From NCBI RefSeq assembly GCF_013408795.1, contig NZ_JACCCC010000001.1, positions 6,200,001 to 6,264,000 on the forward strand: a stretch of DNA of 64,000 nucleotides. Reading direction: 5' to 3'. The DNA comes from Spinactinospora alkalitolerans. Its GTDB lineage: Bacteria > Actinomycetota > Actinomycetes > Streptosporangiales > Streptosporangiaceae. How positions within the stretch are numbered: the first letter of the stretch is position 1; the number at the start of each line of letters is the position of its first letter. Positions 9,001 to 17,699 of this stretch are shown piece after piece. Below the pieces are notes generated by a model. The model was given only the letters and a program-made list of their open reading frames with translations. It made no database searches and was not told the origin of the DNA. The translations under genes were made by a program, and so were the position numbers.

Positions 9001-9035
9001 AGCCGCCCCCACCCTCCCGGGTGGGGGCGGCTTTT
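9001..9035 (+). terminator. intrinsic terminator of the cold-shock gene
   Basis: A perfect 13-bp stem (AGCCGCCCCCACC with its complement) closes a 6-base loop CTCCCG and is followed directly by a T run. It lies 54 bases after the csp stop. Confidence 0.93.
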
Positions 9036-9126
9036 TGGTACGCCCGGCACGGGCAGTCGTCAAAAGGTGTGAGTCCCTGAGGGGAAACGGCAGTGCCGAC
9101 TCCTGCACGGAGGCAACGGCGCGGGC

Positions 9127-9717
9127 GTGTCAGTCCGGAGTGATTCGCGGCGTGAGTCACAGAGCTGGCAGACGCGCGAGAAACGGGGGCGATTATCCGA
9201 CCCGAGCCTGGTCGTACTGGACACCCAGAGCATCCGCGCGGCGGTCGCCGTCCCCTCCCACACGACCGGAAACGACGCGGGCAAACGCGTGCGCGGACGC
9301 AAACGCGGCCTGGCCGCGGACGTGCTGGGCCTGGCCGCGGCGGTGGTGGTCCTGGCCGCCTCCGCCCACGACAACACCGCCGACACCGCCCTGCTGGACC
9401 GCGCCGCCGCCCAGACCGACACCGTGCAAACCACCCTGGCCGACCAAGGCCTCAAGAACGCCGTCGCCGACCACGGCGCCGCGCTGGGCATCGGCGTAGA
9501 CATCATTCAACGCAACCCGGCCGATCGGGGGTTCGTCCCCCAGCCCAAACGATGGGTGGTCGAGCAGACCTACAGAACCCTGGCCCTGCACCGGCGCCTG
9601 CTCCGCGACTACGAGCACCGCCCCGCCAGTTCCGAATCGCACGTGTACTGGACGATGAGCGACGCGACGGCCCGGCGGCCCACCCACACCTCCACTCCCT
9701 CCCGGCGCGGCGCATGA
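9127..9717 (+). pseudogene. IS5-family transposase, 3' fragment
   Basis: The frame contains the C-terminal half of an IS5-type DDE transposase: VVLDTQSIRAAVAVPSH, KRVRGRKRGLAADVLGL, a degenerate linker, then PKRWVVEQTYRTLALHRRL with the conserved catalytic-Glu region, and HRPASSESHVYWTMSD. The N-terminal DNA-binding and first-Asp region is missing; upstream residues do not match. The element is therefore dead. It marks an old insertion within the conjugative element. Confidence 0.8.
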
Positions 9718-9753
9718 GCCACCGCGAGGCGAAACCGCTGCCGGAAGCCATCG

Positions 9754-10134
9754 ATGCGTGAGCAGGCGCTGGCCCGCGAGGCCGAGCAGACCCGGGCCCG
9801 CATCGGCGAGCTCACCGCGACGCTGGGCGAACTCGACGAGGCGATCGCGCATCTGCAGATCACCCGCACCACCCTTCTCTCCCTAATCGGCGAGGACGGC
9901 GCCGAGCCGGCCGCGCCGCCTCCCGTGCTGCCCGACCACCCCGCCTACCGGCAGATCATGGACGCTTTCGCCGACCTCGGCCGACCGCTGCGCGCCCGCG
10001 ACCTGTGCCAGACCCTGGACCTGCCCATCGTGTCCAAGAACGTCGAGAACATCCGCTCCAAGCTCAAACGCCTGGTCAGCCGCGGCATCCTCGTCGAGAC
10101 CGAGCCGGGCTTGTTCACCCAGCCGCACCCATAG
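9754..10134 (+). CDS. coiled-coil winged-helix protein of unknown function
   Basis: A 126-residue protein. Residues 1-48 form a charged amphipathic helix (EQALAREAEQTRARIGELT) likely to be a coiled coil. Residues 65-125 look like a winged helix (YRQIMDAFADLGRPLRARDL, then VENIRSKLKRLVSRGILVE). Similar small proteins are frequent in actinobacterial mobile regions and may be DNA-binding accessory factors. It directly follows the transposase relic on the same strand. Confidence 0.6.
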   Translation: MREQALAREAEQTRARIGELTATLGELDEAIAHLQITRTTLLSLIGEDGAEPAAPPPVLPDHPAYRQIMDAFADLGRPLRARDLCQTLDLPIVSKNVENIRSKLKRLVSRGILVETEPGLFTQPHP

Positions 10135-10197
10135 CCCACCAGCGGTCCCCCGACCTGCCCGCCTCATCCAAACCCGGCAACGAAAGGGGATTCGACC

Positions 10198-10509
10198 CAC
10201 GAAACGCCCTCTCAGGACCTGTGGGACAGGGAGAGCGGTGTCCCCGGCATCGCGGCGGACAGCAGTGCCGTTCTGCCCTGGGGCTCTGGCTGCAATGCCA
10301 ACGAGTTGGGCTGGCTGATGCTTGACCCGGACCCCGACAGGTGGCCGGTGGTGGCCTGGCGTCGACAGATCCGTTATGGCGGCTCCAGATGGGCACTCTT
10401 CGACTGCGGCATGGTCGACTTCCTGGTCAAGATGATGCGAGCCGAGTTCGACGTTTGCCCTCTTGGTGACGCTTCCCTCTGGGGTGCGCCTGCTCCTTTC
10501 GTGCACTGA
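10198..10509 (+). pseudogene. SMI1/KNR4 (SUKH) immunity-type protein, 3' fragment
   Basis: An open frame without a proper start encodes about 103 residues resembling the C-terminal half of SUKH-superfamily proteins: GIAADSSAVLPWGS, NELGWLMLDPDPDRWPVV, ALFDCGMVDFLVKMM and a terminal CPLGD. SUKH proteins are commonly immunity partners of secreted or contact-dependent toxins. The N-terminal half is missing and no toxin gene is visible beside it. Its 3' end overlaps the convergent gene at 10427. Confidence 0.6.
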
Positions 10510-10876
10510 CGCAGCCGTCCAGGCCGATCCGCATCTCCTCGACGCGGACGGCGTCGCCGAGCATCAGGCCGGGCCTTTCGTCGGGATAGGTGCGGATGAA
10601 GACCCGGTGCAGGAAGAGCCGTTCCTCGTCGACCCTCTCGAAGACGTACTTCACCGACTCCCTGCCGTGCTCGTCCAGGAACCTGGTGGCGGCATAGGCG
10701 TTCTTCCAGACCACCGTCACCAGCGCGGGGGTCGGCTGCCCCGGGCGCACAGCGACCGCGGTGAACTCTTCGCCGCTCTCGCCGCGCTCGCGGGCCTCCT
10801 CCTCTGTTATCGGGCTGCCCGGCCTGCTGCGCCGGGAGCTCCACCTGAAGCAGTAGGCGGTCTCAGCCGAGTTCAC
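10427..10876 (-). CDS. conserved hypothetical protein of mobile regions
   Basis: A 149-residue protein. The first about 120 residues look well formed (TAYCFRWSSRRSRPGSPI, ALVTVVWKNAYAATRFLDEH, VFERVDEERLFLHRVFIRTY, LMLGDAVRVEEMRIGLDG). The last about 30 residues are basic and may be read-through into the antisense of the SUKH fragment. GTG start at 10876. I do not know the function. Confidence 0.5.
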   Translation of the reverse strand: MNSAETAYCFRWSSRRSRPGSPITEEEARERGESGEEFTAVAVRPGQPTPALVTVVWKNAYAATRFLDEHGRESVKYVFERVDEERLFLHRVFIRTYPDERPGLMLGDAVRVEEMRIGLDGCVSARKEQAHPRGKRHQEGKRRTRLASS

Positions 10877-10984
10877 TGTTCACCTCGCATCCGCTTCGCC
10901 CTCGTCGTCGGGGAGTTCGTGCACCCGGCCGTTCTCGTCCCGAATAGTGATCTCCAGGCGCTCCGCTTCCCTGAGCACGGCGCC

Positions 10985-11215
10985 CGCGGTGGTGCCAGCG
11001 GAATCCTTGTCGGTTTTGGAGGTGGCGACGAAGACCTCCAAGCTGTTGGCAGTGGTGCGCACGTCTACGAGGTCGAGGCCGGCGGGTTCGGAGCGCCGCG
11101 CCACCATGGTGAAGTCGAGCAGCAGCAGGGTGCGGTTGCGCCGGCCGACCAAGGTGGTCGGGTCGGTGCACTCGATGAGGGCGCACATCTGGTCGAGTTT
11201 CAGGGCGGGGACCTG
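10985..11215 (-). pseudogene. tyrosine recombinase/integrase, internal fragment
   Basis: The minus-strand frame reads ALKLDQMCALIECTDPTTL, VGRRNRTLLLLDFTMVARR, SEPAGLDLVDVRTTANSLEV and FVATSKTDKDSAGTT. This is the start of the catalytic core of a tyrosine recombinase, around the first catalytic Arg in (A/G)RRSE and the SKTD strand. The HxxR and Tyr parts are absent; downstream the frame continues into unrelated sequence (REAERLEITIRDENGRVH) ending at 10880. It is a remnant of an integrase, plausibly of the conjugative element or a second one. Confidence 0.65.
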
Positions 11216-11323
11216 GCGGCTGCTCGGGACTGCGGCCCTGCTGTGCGCAGACAGATGGCGCGAAGGACCGCTGTGCCGCCGGAGCGCCCGACCGGATGGG
11301 GCCGCACCCCTGCGGTCGCCGTG

Positions 11324-12595
11324 TCACCTTTCGGGCTCTGGCTCGTGGTCGTCGCGGCGGAGGGGATCGCGCGGTCGGCCGACGGCGGCGGCGTCCCGGC
11401 TTGGGTGCTGCGGCTGCTGGTGGTCTGGTGTTGTCATGGAATGGGCGTGTCGGCGCACCTGTTCTTCGGCCTCGGCCTGCTCGGTGGTGATGCTTGCGCG
11501 GCGCTGCTGCTCGCGTTCTACGCGGGCGGGGGCGGGCTGCTGGTCGCCGTGCTCGGCGGGGTGGTCCCGGTGGTATGCGAGCTGGTGGTCGCCGGCTAGG
11601 AAGGTTTCGGGGGTGGCGGGGAGGAGCTTGTTGGGGGTGCCGTGCGCGGCCGAGTCGATGATGTGGCGGTGCACGTGCTGTCCGGCCGCATGTCGGTGTT
11701 TGAGGCGGGCGTCTTCGGGGTGGGGGTATGCCTGGGCGGCGATGCGGTCGGCGTCGGCGTGCAGCCGCTCCAGCGTCGGCAGGGTAGTGGCGTTGAGTTC
11801 TTCGCGTTCGACCATGGCGGCGGTGTAGTCGTCACGCCGCGCGAGCCAGTCGCGGGCGGCGGCCGGGTCCAGTGGGCGCTGCCGTGCCTGGAGCATGGCG
11901 TCCTTGGCTCCGGTGGGGCCGGTCCACGCGCCGTCGGGGCCGCGCTCGTTGGTGAACAGGTCGGCGCCGGAGCGGTCGGTGATGGTGATGCGGTGGACGT
12001 GCTCGCTGTTTTCGCACGCCTGCACGGTCTGCGGGCTCATCCGGTAGCCGAGGTCGTGGGCGGTGGCCGGTGTCCATCTGGCGGGAGAGTCGCCTGGCGA
12101 GAGGTAGCGCCTGACGGAGTCGAGTCGGCTCACCTCCTCAGGGACGCCCAGGGAGACCACCTCGACCCGGTACTTCTTCGGGCTCTGGGCGAACTCCGCG
12201 GCGGTGCCCAGCGTCATCTCCGGGTCGCGGAAGACGCCCTCCAGCAGCAGGCTGTAGCCGTTTTCCCTGGCGTGGTCGATACTCATGGCCACCCACGCGC
12301 CGGATGCCTGGGCCGTGGCGTTGGGCATCGCCAGGGGGTCCTGCTCCATCAGGTCGTCGTAGTCGGGATGGAACTGGCGCAGGTCGTCTCCGCTCAGCGA
12401 GACGATCCCGGGATACGCGCGGACGACCGCCTGCTGCGCTCGTGACTTGCCGGCGGCCGGTTGCGCTCCCAGCAGCACCAGCACGGGTGACCCGCTCGGC
12501 GCGTGCTCCTCGAAGACGTATGCCCTGACGTACTCGTCGAAGCGGTCCTTGAGGGCCTCATCGGATAGGCGGTACCGCTCAGAGCTGATCGCCAC
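11324..12595 (-). CDS. zeta toxin family kinase
   Basis: A 423-residue protein. Residues 5-210 match the zeta toxin fold: Walker A LLGAQPAAGKS near 38-48, the substrate-binding segment ISLSGDDLRQFHPDY, and the catalytic-Arg region VEVVSLGVPEEVSRLDSVRR. Zeta toxins phosphorylate UDP-N-acetylglucosamine, blocking wall synthesis. The C-terminal 200 residues form a charged, His/Gln-rich extension seen in larger actinobacterial members. The GTG start at 12595 lies two bases after the stop of the small upstream gene, so the two are coupled as a toxin-antitoxin pair that could stabilise the element. Confidence 0.85.
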   Translation of the reverse strand: MAISSERYRLSDEALKDRFDEYVRAYVFEEHAPSGSPVLVLLGAQPAAGKSRAQQAVVRAYPGIVSLSGDDLRQFHPDYDDLMEQDPLAMPNATAQASGAWVAMSIDHARENGYSLLLEGVFRDPEMTLGTAAEFAQSPKKYRVEVVSLGVPEEVSRLDSVRRYLSPGDSPARWTPATAHDLGYRMSPQTVQACENSEHVHRITITDRSGADLFTNERGPDGAWTGPTGAKDAMLQARQRPLDPAAARDWLARRDDYTAAMVEREELNATTLPTLERLHADADRIAAQAYPHPEDARLKHRHAAGQHVHRHIIDSAAHGTPNKLLPATPETFLAGDHQLAYHRDHPAEHGDQQPAPARVEREQQRRASITTEQAEAEEQVRRHAHSMTTPDHQQPQHPSRDAAAVGRPRDPLRRDDHEPEPER

Positions 12596-12597
12596 GG

Positions 12598-12882
12598 TCA
12601 GCGGTCCTTGAGTCTGGCGACCTCGGCCTGCCACCGCTTGATGTGGGCGACCAGTGCTTCCCTGTCGTCGGGATCGGCCGCGCGCCGCTGGTCTCGCACC
12701 TCGTAGATCTTGGCCTTCCAGTGCCGCCGCTCCTCCTCGGTCGCCGCGTGATCGGCCAGGTGGACGTACTTTCCGCCGATGCGGGTCGCGGTGTCGGCGA
12801 AGATGTCGAACACGACGGTGATCGAGGACTTCGCGTAGAAGTCCTCCTCTTCGGGGGTCAGTTGAAGATCCGGATCGGTCAC
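12598..12882 (-). CDS. putative antitoxin of the zeta toxin
   Basis: A 94-residue, strongly helical, charged protein (LQLTPEEEDFYAKSSITVVF, TEEERRHWKAKIYEVRDQRR). Its size and position, immediately upstream of and coupled to the zeta toxin gene, fit an epsilon-type antitoxin that blocks the toxin's ATP site. Sequence similarity to epsilon is not obvious to me, so the assignment rests on context. The GTG start at 12882 has a GAGGAG ribosome site. Confidence 0.65.
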   Translation of the reverse strand: MTDPDLQLTPEEEDFYAKSSITVVFDIFADTATRIGGKYVHLADHAATEEERRHWKAKIYEVRDQRRAADPDDREALVAHIKRWQAEVARLKDR

Positions 12883-12935
12883 GTGCGCTCCTCTTCCTCG
12901 TAGTGGCCGGTCGGCCGTGTGGGGGCGGGCCCTCG

Positions 12936-14141
12936 TCATTGTTCCCACTCCGCCCGGCCGTCCTCGTCAATGCCGACACCACCGCCGACGGTGATGTCCA
13001 CGGTCTCCTGCTTGGGCTCGTCGGCACCGTAGGTGTGGCGGTAGGTGACCTCGGCGGCGCCGGGGGTGGTGGTCTCCACGGTCAGCGGGGCCCCGTGCAG
13101 GGCGGTGTCGTCGGCGGGGAGCAGCCGGATCTGCGGCTGCGCGGTGATGGTCCAGGACACGTCCTCGACGGACTGGTAGCTGTCGCGGTCCAGGTGCAGC
13201 GGGCATCCGGGCGGGGCCAGGGCGGTCTGCTCGGCGCACGTGTCCAGGCGGGCAGTGATCTGCTCGTGCACGTCGGCGGCCAGGCCGGAGCGGACCTTCA
13301 GACCGGTGACGTCGAATGTGGCGGGGCGCCGGTCGGTGTCGTCGGCGGCGACGGCCACCGCGCCCAGCTCGGCCGCCTCGAACAGCGGGTGGGACGGCGG
13401 GGTGGTGATGGTGTAGGTGCCGGGCAGGGCGGGGTGTCGGGCGTTCAGCATCCTGCTGTCGGGCGGTGTGGTCGGAAGGTCCGCACCGGCCACGCGGGCC
13501 TGCTCCAGGTGGGTACTGGTGATCGTGAGCGCCCCGGCCAGGCCGGTGGCGTCGACCACCTCCCATTCGCGCACCCATCCGGTGGTCTCGCGCTGCACGC
13601 GCACCGATGTGCGGTGCTCCTGGGCGCCGAGGCGGTAGGCGACGGCGACGGTGGCGGTGTCACGGTCGGGGCGCCGGGTGTCGGCGTCGGCGGCGCCGTA
13701 GGAGGCTCCAGCGGTGCGCAGGTCCTCGGGCGGCTCGTATCCGCGGGCCAGAGCCTCATCGGTGACCAGCAGCGACTCGATGCCGAGCTGGGTGGCCAGG
13801 GCGCTGCCCCGCCGGTCGGTGATGAGGGCCAGGACCTCCTCGACCGGGGCGGCGGGGTCGGTGGTGCGGACCTGGGCGGCGCGCTGGCCGGTGGCGGCCA
13901 GGACGGCCACAACGACGGCGGCGCCGATGGCGATGAGGGCGCGGGGGCGTCTCCAGCGAGGTGTGCGCGGGGGCTCGGGAGCGGGGGCTGCGCCCGGGCA
14001 CCCGGCCTCGGCCGGCGGCGCCGTCCCGGGCTCGGCCATGGGGGCGCCGCAGGCGCGGCAGAATCGGGCGCCGGAGCGGGCGGCTGGGGCGGAGCAGCGC
14101 GGGCATGACGGCGGCGGCGCGTCGGGCCAGGGGCCGGTCAC
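12936..14141 (-). CDS. zinc-ribbon membrane-anchored protein of the conjugation module
   Basis: A 401-residue protein. An N-terminal zinc ribbon has two Cys pairs (SCPRCSAPAARSGARFCRAC). A Pro-rich basic stretch leads into one transmembrane helix near residues 72-88 (ALIAIGAAVVVAVLAATG). The remaining about 300 residues are probably extracytoplasmic, with two repeats of NTF2/TcpC-like character (VTDEALARGYEPPEDLRTAG, VAVAYRLGAQEHRTSVRVQR). This topology resembles actinobacterial VirB8/TcpC-like conjugation proteins, but I cannot assign it firmly. The GTG start overlaps the stop of the coupling-ATPase gene. Confidence 0.6.
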   Translation of the reverse strand: MTGPWPDAPPPSCPRCSAPAARSGARFCRACGAPMAEPGTAPPAEAGCPGAAPAPEPPRTPRWRRPRALIAIGAAVVVAVLAATGQRAAQVRTTDPAAPVEEVLALITDRRGSALATQLGIESLLVTDEALARGYEPPEDLRTAGASYGAADADTRRPDRDTATVAVAYRLGAQEHRTSVRVQRETTGWVREWEVVDATGLAGALTITSTHLEQARVAGADLPTTPPDSRMLNARHPALPGTYTITTPPSHPLFEAAELGAVAVAADDTDRRPATFDVTGLKVRSGLAADVHEQITARLDTCAEQTALAPPGCPLHLDRDSYQSVEDVSWTITAQPQIRLLPADDTALHGAPLTVETTTPGAAEVTYRHTYGADEPKQETVDITVGGGVGIDEDGRAEWEQ

Positions 14142-15541
14142 GGCTGGTGCTCCGGAGTGTATCCGGCGACGCGCTGGTACTCGGGGATCAGCCCAGCGGG
14201 ACGCGTCTCGACGTGCAGAGGGGGTTCGGAGCGCCACCACAGCCACGCGTGGTGCGGGGGCATCTGCTGGATCGCCTCGACCGGCAGGATCGGCCGGTAG
14301 GACCCGCTGATGGAGTGCTGGCGGGCGGTGTCTGCCGGTGTGCCCAGGGCGCGCAGCCGGTCCGGCGGCAGGAGCGCCGGGTCGATGCCCCCGCCAAACA
14401 GCGTCACCTCGGGGGTGCGGTGTTCTCCGGCCCACGCGCTGATGTTGCGCAGGTCGGCATCGTTGGCCACCCCGCCGTAGATCAGCTTCGCGGTGGTGGC
14501 GGTGAGGATGGCCTGCTGGGCGTCGGCGCCGTAGCGGGCGCGCAGCTGCGCCAGGGACTGGGCCGCCCACAGGGTGATGATCCCGCGCCCGCCCCCCTCG
14601 GACACCAGCGACGGCAAGCTGCGCAGGGGCGCGATGTTGGCGACCTCGTCCAGAGCCAGCAGCAGCGGGCTGGCCAGCCGGCCGCCCTGGCCGACGGCGA
14701 CCTCGGCGGCGCGCTGGGCGATGGCGTCGACCAAGCCGACGATCATCGGTGCGATGGCGTCCTGGTAGTGGCTGGGACCGACCACGTACAGCGATGAGTT
14801 GGTGCGCAGGAACTCGTCGATATCCAGGTCAACGGCGGAGCAGGACTCCAGGACGCGGGGTTCGGCGGTGGCCTCCAGGCACGTCCTGGCGACGCTGTAG
14901 AAACTGCCTCGTTCGCGTTCGCCCAGCAGCGGCAGCGCCTCCAGGTCGTCGGCCCACCCCTCGGCCGCGCCCGGGTGGGTGCGGATCAGCTCGGCGGGGC
15001 GGCGCACGTCCTGGCGTGCGATCCAGCGGCGGACCTCGGACATCGGGGCGTCGGCCAGGGCTGCGGCGTGGAACAGGCCGCGCAGGATCAGCGCGGCGCC
15101 CGACCGCCAGTGGTCGGCGTCGGTGATCCCGCCTCCGGCCACAGCGGTCATGGCCTGAACGCGGCGGTAGCACACGCTGGGGTCGGCGCACCCGGCCAGG
15201 GGAGACCACCGCAGCGTGGCGGTTCCCAGGCCCTCGCTGCCGAACGGGTCGTAGACGTAGACCCGGCCACCGGCGGCCTGAGCGATGCGGCGGCGCCAGT
15301 CCCCGGTGGCGGCCAGGATGTCTCCCCGGGTCGAGGTGGACACCACCGGCCCGGCCCAGTACAGCAGCGCGGGAATGATGATTCCCGACGTCTTGCCGTA
15401 ACGGGGCGGTCCGACGATCCCCACCGAATCCGACGCCGACGACCAGACGCGTTTGTGGCTGTCGGCGGGGTCCAGGCCGAGGAACACCCGGTGCTCGGGG
15501 CGCAGCCGCACGGGCGGGATGGGCTCGAATGCCAACGTCAC
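14138..15541 (-). CDS. type IV coupling protein (TraD/VirD4-like DNA translocase)
   Basis: A 467-residue ATPase with Walker A VGPPRYGKTS near residues 43-52, a STSTRGDIL strand, Walker B LLLALDEVANIAPL and a RGIITLWAAQSLAQL sensor, as in TraG/TraD/VirD4 proteins. It couples the DNA-relaxase complex to the secretion channel and pumps DNA. No N-terminal membrane helices are present, so it may be docked by the neighbouring membrane protein. The GTG start at 15541 is two bases past the likely stop of the M48 gene; its stop overlaps the next start. Confidence 0.86.
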   Translation of the reverse strand: MTLAFEPIPPVRLRPEHRVFLGLDPADSHKRVWSSASDSVGIVGPPRYGKTSGIIIPALLYWAGPVVSTSTRGDILAATGDWRRRIAQAAGGRVYVYDPFGSEGLGTATLRWSPLAGCADPSVCYRRVQAMTAVAGGGITDADHWRSGAALILRGLFHAAALADAPMSEVRRWIARQDVRRPAELIRTHPGAAEGWADDLEALPLLGERERGSFYSVARTCLEATAEPRVLESCSAVDLDIDEFLRTNSSLYVVGPSHYQDAIAPMIVGLVDAIAQRAAEVAVGQGGRLASPLLLALDEVANIAPLRSLPSLVSEGGGRGIITLWAAQSLAQLRARYGADAQQAILTATTAKLIYGGVANDADLRNISAWAGEHRTPEVTLFGGGIDPALLPPDRLRALGTPADTARQHSISGSYRPILPVEAIQQMPPHHAWLWWRSEPPLHVETRPAGLIPEYQRVAGYTPEHQP

Positions 15542-15543
15542 GG

Positions 15544-16423
15544 TCAGTCCTTGTCGGGGCCTCGGCGCTCGACCTGGGGGCGCTGAACCCCTGGCCGGCC
15601 GAGAGGTCGTGAGGCAGGGGGTAGTCGCGGCCAGGGGCCTCCAGGCGCTCCAGCCGCAGCTCGGTCGGCGGGTGGGTGGCGAGCATGGACGCCTCCCATC
15701 CGGCGCGGGCGCCGTCGAACGTGGTGCGCAGCTGGGCCAGGGCGCGGTACAGGCCATCGCCGTAGCCGGCCTGGGCGGCTGCGGCGTCGGCCGCGTACTC
15801 GCACCGCCGCCAGTACCGAGCGTGCACCGGGACCACGATCCCGCGCATGGTCGCGTTGACGCTCCACAGCAGGATCCGCAGCGGCCCCCACCGCGTCGCC
15901 TGCTCCGCCCGCACCGCGAGGTTGTAGGCCAGGTACAGCGGCAGAGCAACACCCTTGCCCCATGCCATGGTGACGGCGTCACCCGCGCGCCAGTGCGCGA
16001 CCTCGTGGGCGATCACCCCGGCCACCGCCTCGGCGTCGTAGCGCAGGAATTCCAACAGGCCCTGGGTGATCACGATGTGGCGCGCGCCAGCGGTGGCGTT
16101 GGGTTCGCGGCTGTCGTCGATGCGCAGCACCGGCACCCCGGTTGCGCCGAGGCGGCGGGCGGCCTCGGCCACGATCGGCTCCAGCCACGCGGCCACGCGG
16201 CGGCCAGCCCGACCGCGTTGCCCGCGAGGTTGCGGCCTGCGCTCGACTGGATCCGGCGGCCGGTGCCCTGAGCGGCTGCTGCGGGCCGTGGTGCGGTCGG
16301 TGCCGGGGTGGGGGTCGGGGGCGGGGCGGTGACCGGTGTGGCGCAGCGGGGACAGGATGTGGCCGCAAGGTCCAGGCGTAGGCCGCATTGGTCGCAGAAC
16401 GCCACTGCGGGCGGGGCACTCAC
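15544..16423 (-). pseudogene. zinc-ribbon M48 metallopeptidase with two apparent frameshifts
   Basis: Three frames must be joined to read a full protein. The N-terminal part starts at GTG 16423 with a zinc ribbon (FCDQCGLRLDLAATSCPRC) and ends near AGNAVGLAA. The protease core continues in another frame from about 16200 (AWLEPIVAEAARRLG) with the zinc-binding HEVAH motif in AGVIAHEVAHWRAGD and the third ligand region RRCEYAADAAAAQ. A second shift near 15575, in a C run, restores a frame ending at TGA 15546 two bases before the coupling-ATPase start. Each shift is explained by one missing base in a GC-rich run, so sequencing error and true inactivation are both possible. Start and stop overlaps with the neighbours fit an intact ancestral operon gene. 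Confidence 0.75.
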
Positions 16424-16908
16424 GTTCGCGGGCCGGGTTCGGTGGCGGGGTCGCGGCCACCGGTCCACCACGCGAGATAGGCGTGCACCTCGGCGGCGGC
16501 GGGGCGGGGCAGCGCCACCGATTCGGGGTCGTGGCGGACGCTGGTGCACTGGCGCAGATCGCGGGCCAGGCGCTCCTCCAGGTGCGGTAGGTGGCGCTGG
16601 GCCCACTCCAGTCCCGGGATCTCGGTGTCGGCGCCGCGGTAAGCGCGAGTCCAGGCGGCGGACACGTCCAGCAGGGTCTGCACGACGGCGGGATGGCGAT
16701 ACCAGCACGGCCGGAGCAGCTGCGCCGCGCGCACCTCGTAGGCCAGGACGTCGCCCATCCATTCCCGCAGCCGCTCCAGCGCCTGGTGGGCCTGGTGGGG
16801 GTCCATGTCCACCCACGCGCGCCTCCCCGACCGCTCGCGCTCATCCGGCGGGGGCGGCTCGTCGGTCGGCGGATCGGGCGGGTGGAAGGGAGAGGACGCG
16901 TCGGTCAC
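16420..16908 (-). CDS. hypothetical protein, first gene of the coupling-ATPase operon
   Basis: A 162-residue soluble helical protein with a Pro-rich N terminus (PPDPPTDEPPPPDERERSG) followed by a Trp-rich helical region (LERLREWMGDVLAYEVRAAQ, VQTLLDVSAAWTRAYRGAD, VHAYLAWWTGGRDP). GTG start at 16908; its TGA overlaps the start of the M48 gene. I do not recognise a family. Its position suggests an accessory of the conjugation module. Confidence 0.65.
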   Translation of the reverse strand: MTDASSPFHPPDPPTDEPPPPDERERSGRRAWVDMDPHQAHQALERLREWMGDVLAYEVRAAQLLRPCWYRHPAVVQTLLDVSAAWTRAYRGADTEIPGLEWAQRHLPHLEERLARDLRQCTSVRHDPESVALPRPAAAEVHAYLAWWTGGRDPATEPGPRT

Positions 16909-16930
16909 GCGCCCCAGCGTGGCCGCGTGG

Positions 16931-17227
16931 TCACAGTGGTGTCAACGCGGTGACCGTACCCGGCCCTGGTGCACCGGGAGCACTGTAGAAGAACGCCTCC
17001 TCGCGTACGATCCAGTCCCCTTCGACGGTGCACATTGAGATTTTGGTGATGCGCTGCCGCGTCCCGGTGGCGACGACCCGTTCGTCAAAAGTGCACCGGA
17101 CCGTGAACGTGTCCTGCCCGATCATGGGCTCGGACACCTCGACTCCGAGTGGACTCGACGCCTCGTTCCGAGCAGAGGCGTTCTCGGCGATGGCAGCCGG
17201 GCCCGCACCTCGATGTCGCTCACGCAT
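16931..17227 (-). CDS. NTF2-like (SnoaL-type) protein, probably N-terminally truncated
   Basis: 98 residues. The C-terminal 65 match the second half of small SnoaL/NTF2-like proteins (EPMIGQDTFTVRCTFDERVV, MCTVEGDWIVREEAFFYS). The usual N-terminal helix and catalytic-type strand region is replaced by an unrelated stretch. No ligand or substrate can be inferred. It lies at the border between the conjugative element and the gene graveyard. Confidence 0.5.
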   Translation of the reverse strand: MRERHRGAGPAAIAENASARNEASSPLGVEVSEPMIGQDTFTVRCTFDERVVATGTRQRITKISMCTVEGDWIVREEAFFYSAPGAPGPGTVTALTPL

Positions 17228-17284
17228 CCTGACCGGACTCCCCGGACGAAGTTGCTGACATCGGACCGGTCGTGCAACGCACCC

Positions 17285-17600
17285 GCCCCGGACAGATCCC
17301 TACTGGGTGACGGTCGGCGGCGGAGTCGAGCCCGAGGACAACGGGGTCGAGGCGGCCCTGCACCGCGAGGTCTTCGAAGAACTGGGCGGGAAGGTCGGCG
17401 GCGTCCAGCAGGTGCGCATCGTGACCGACCGGCTCGACGAAGGCATCGGCGTCCAGCACTTCTTCCTGGCGCGCCTGCTCTCCATGGACATCGGCGCCCG
17501 CACCGGTTGTGTGCTACTGGGCTCGGTCCATGAACACGGCCCCGGACCGTGGGCTGCGGTGTCCGCGCACGACTACGGGCGCTGGTGGTTCGAGGCGTCC
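17285..17600 (+). pseudogene. Nudix hydrolase relic
   Basis: The frame from about 17305 reads DPYWVTVGGGVEPEDN followed by GVEAALHREVFEELGGKV, a Nudix box (Gx5Ex7REVxEELG) whose first Glu is replaced by Asn. The N-terminal strand (RTRPGQ, immediately upstream) lies in another frame, so at least one frameshift is present. No complete domain can be read. Confidence 0.6.
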
Positions 17601-17699
17601 ACGACGCGGCAGCTCACCGGCATGCTGCTGGCCGGCCATGCACATCGGGCACACGCTCTTCCAGCGGGTTCGGTCGGTCCGCTCGACCGAGGGTCGGCG

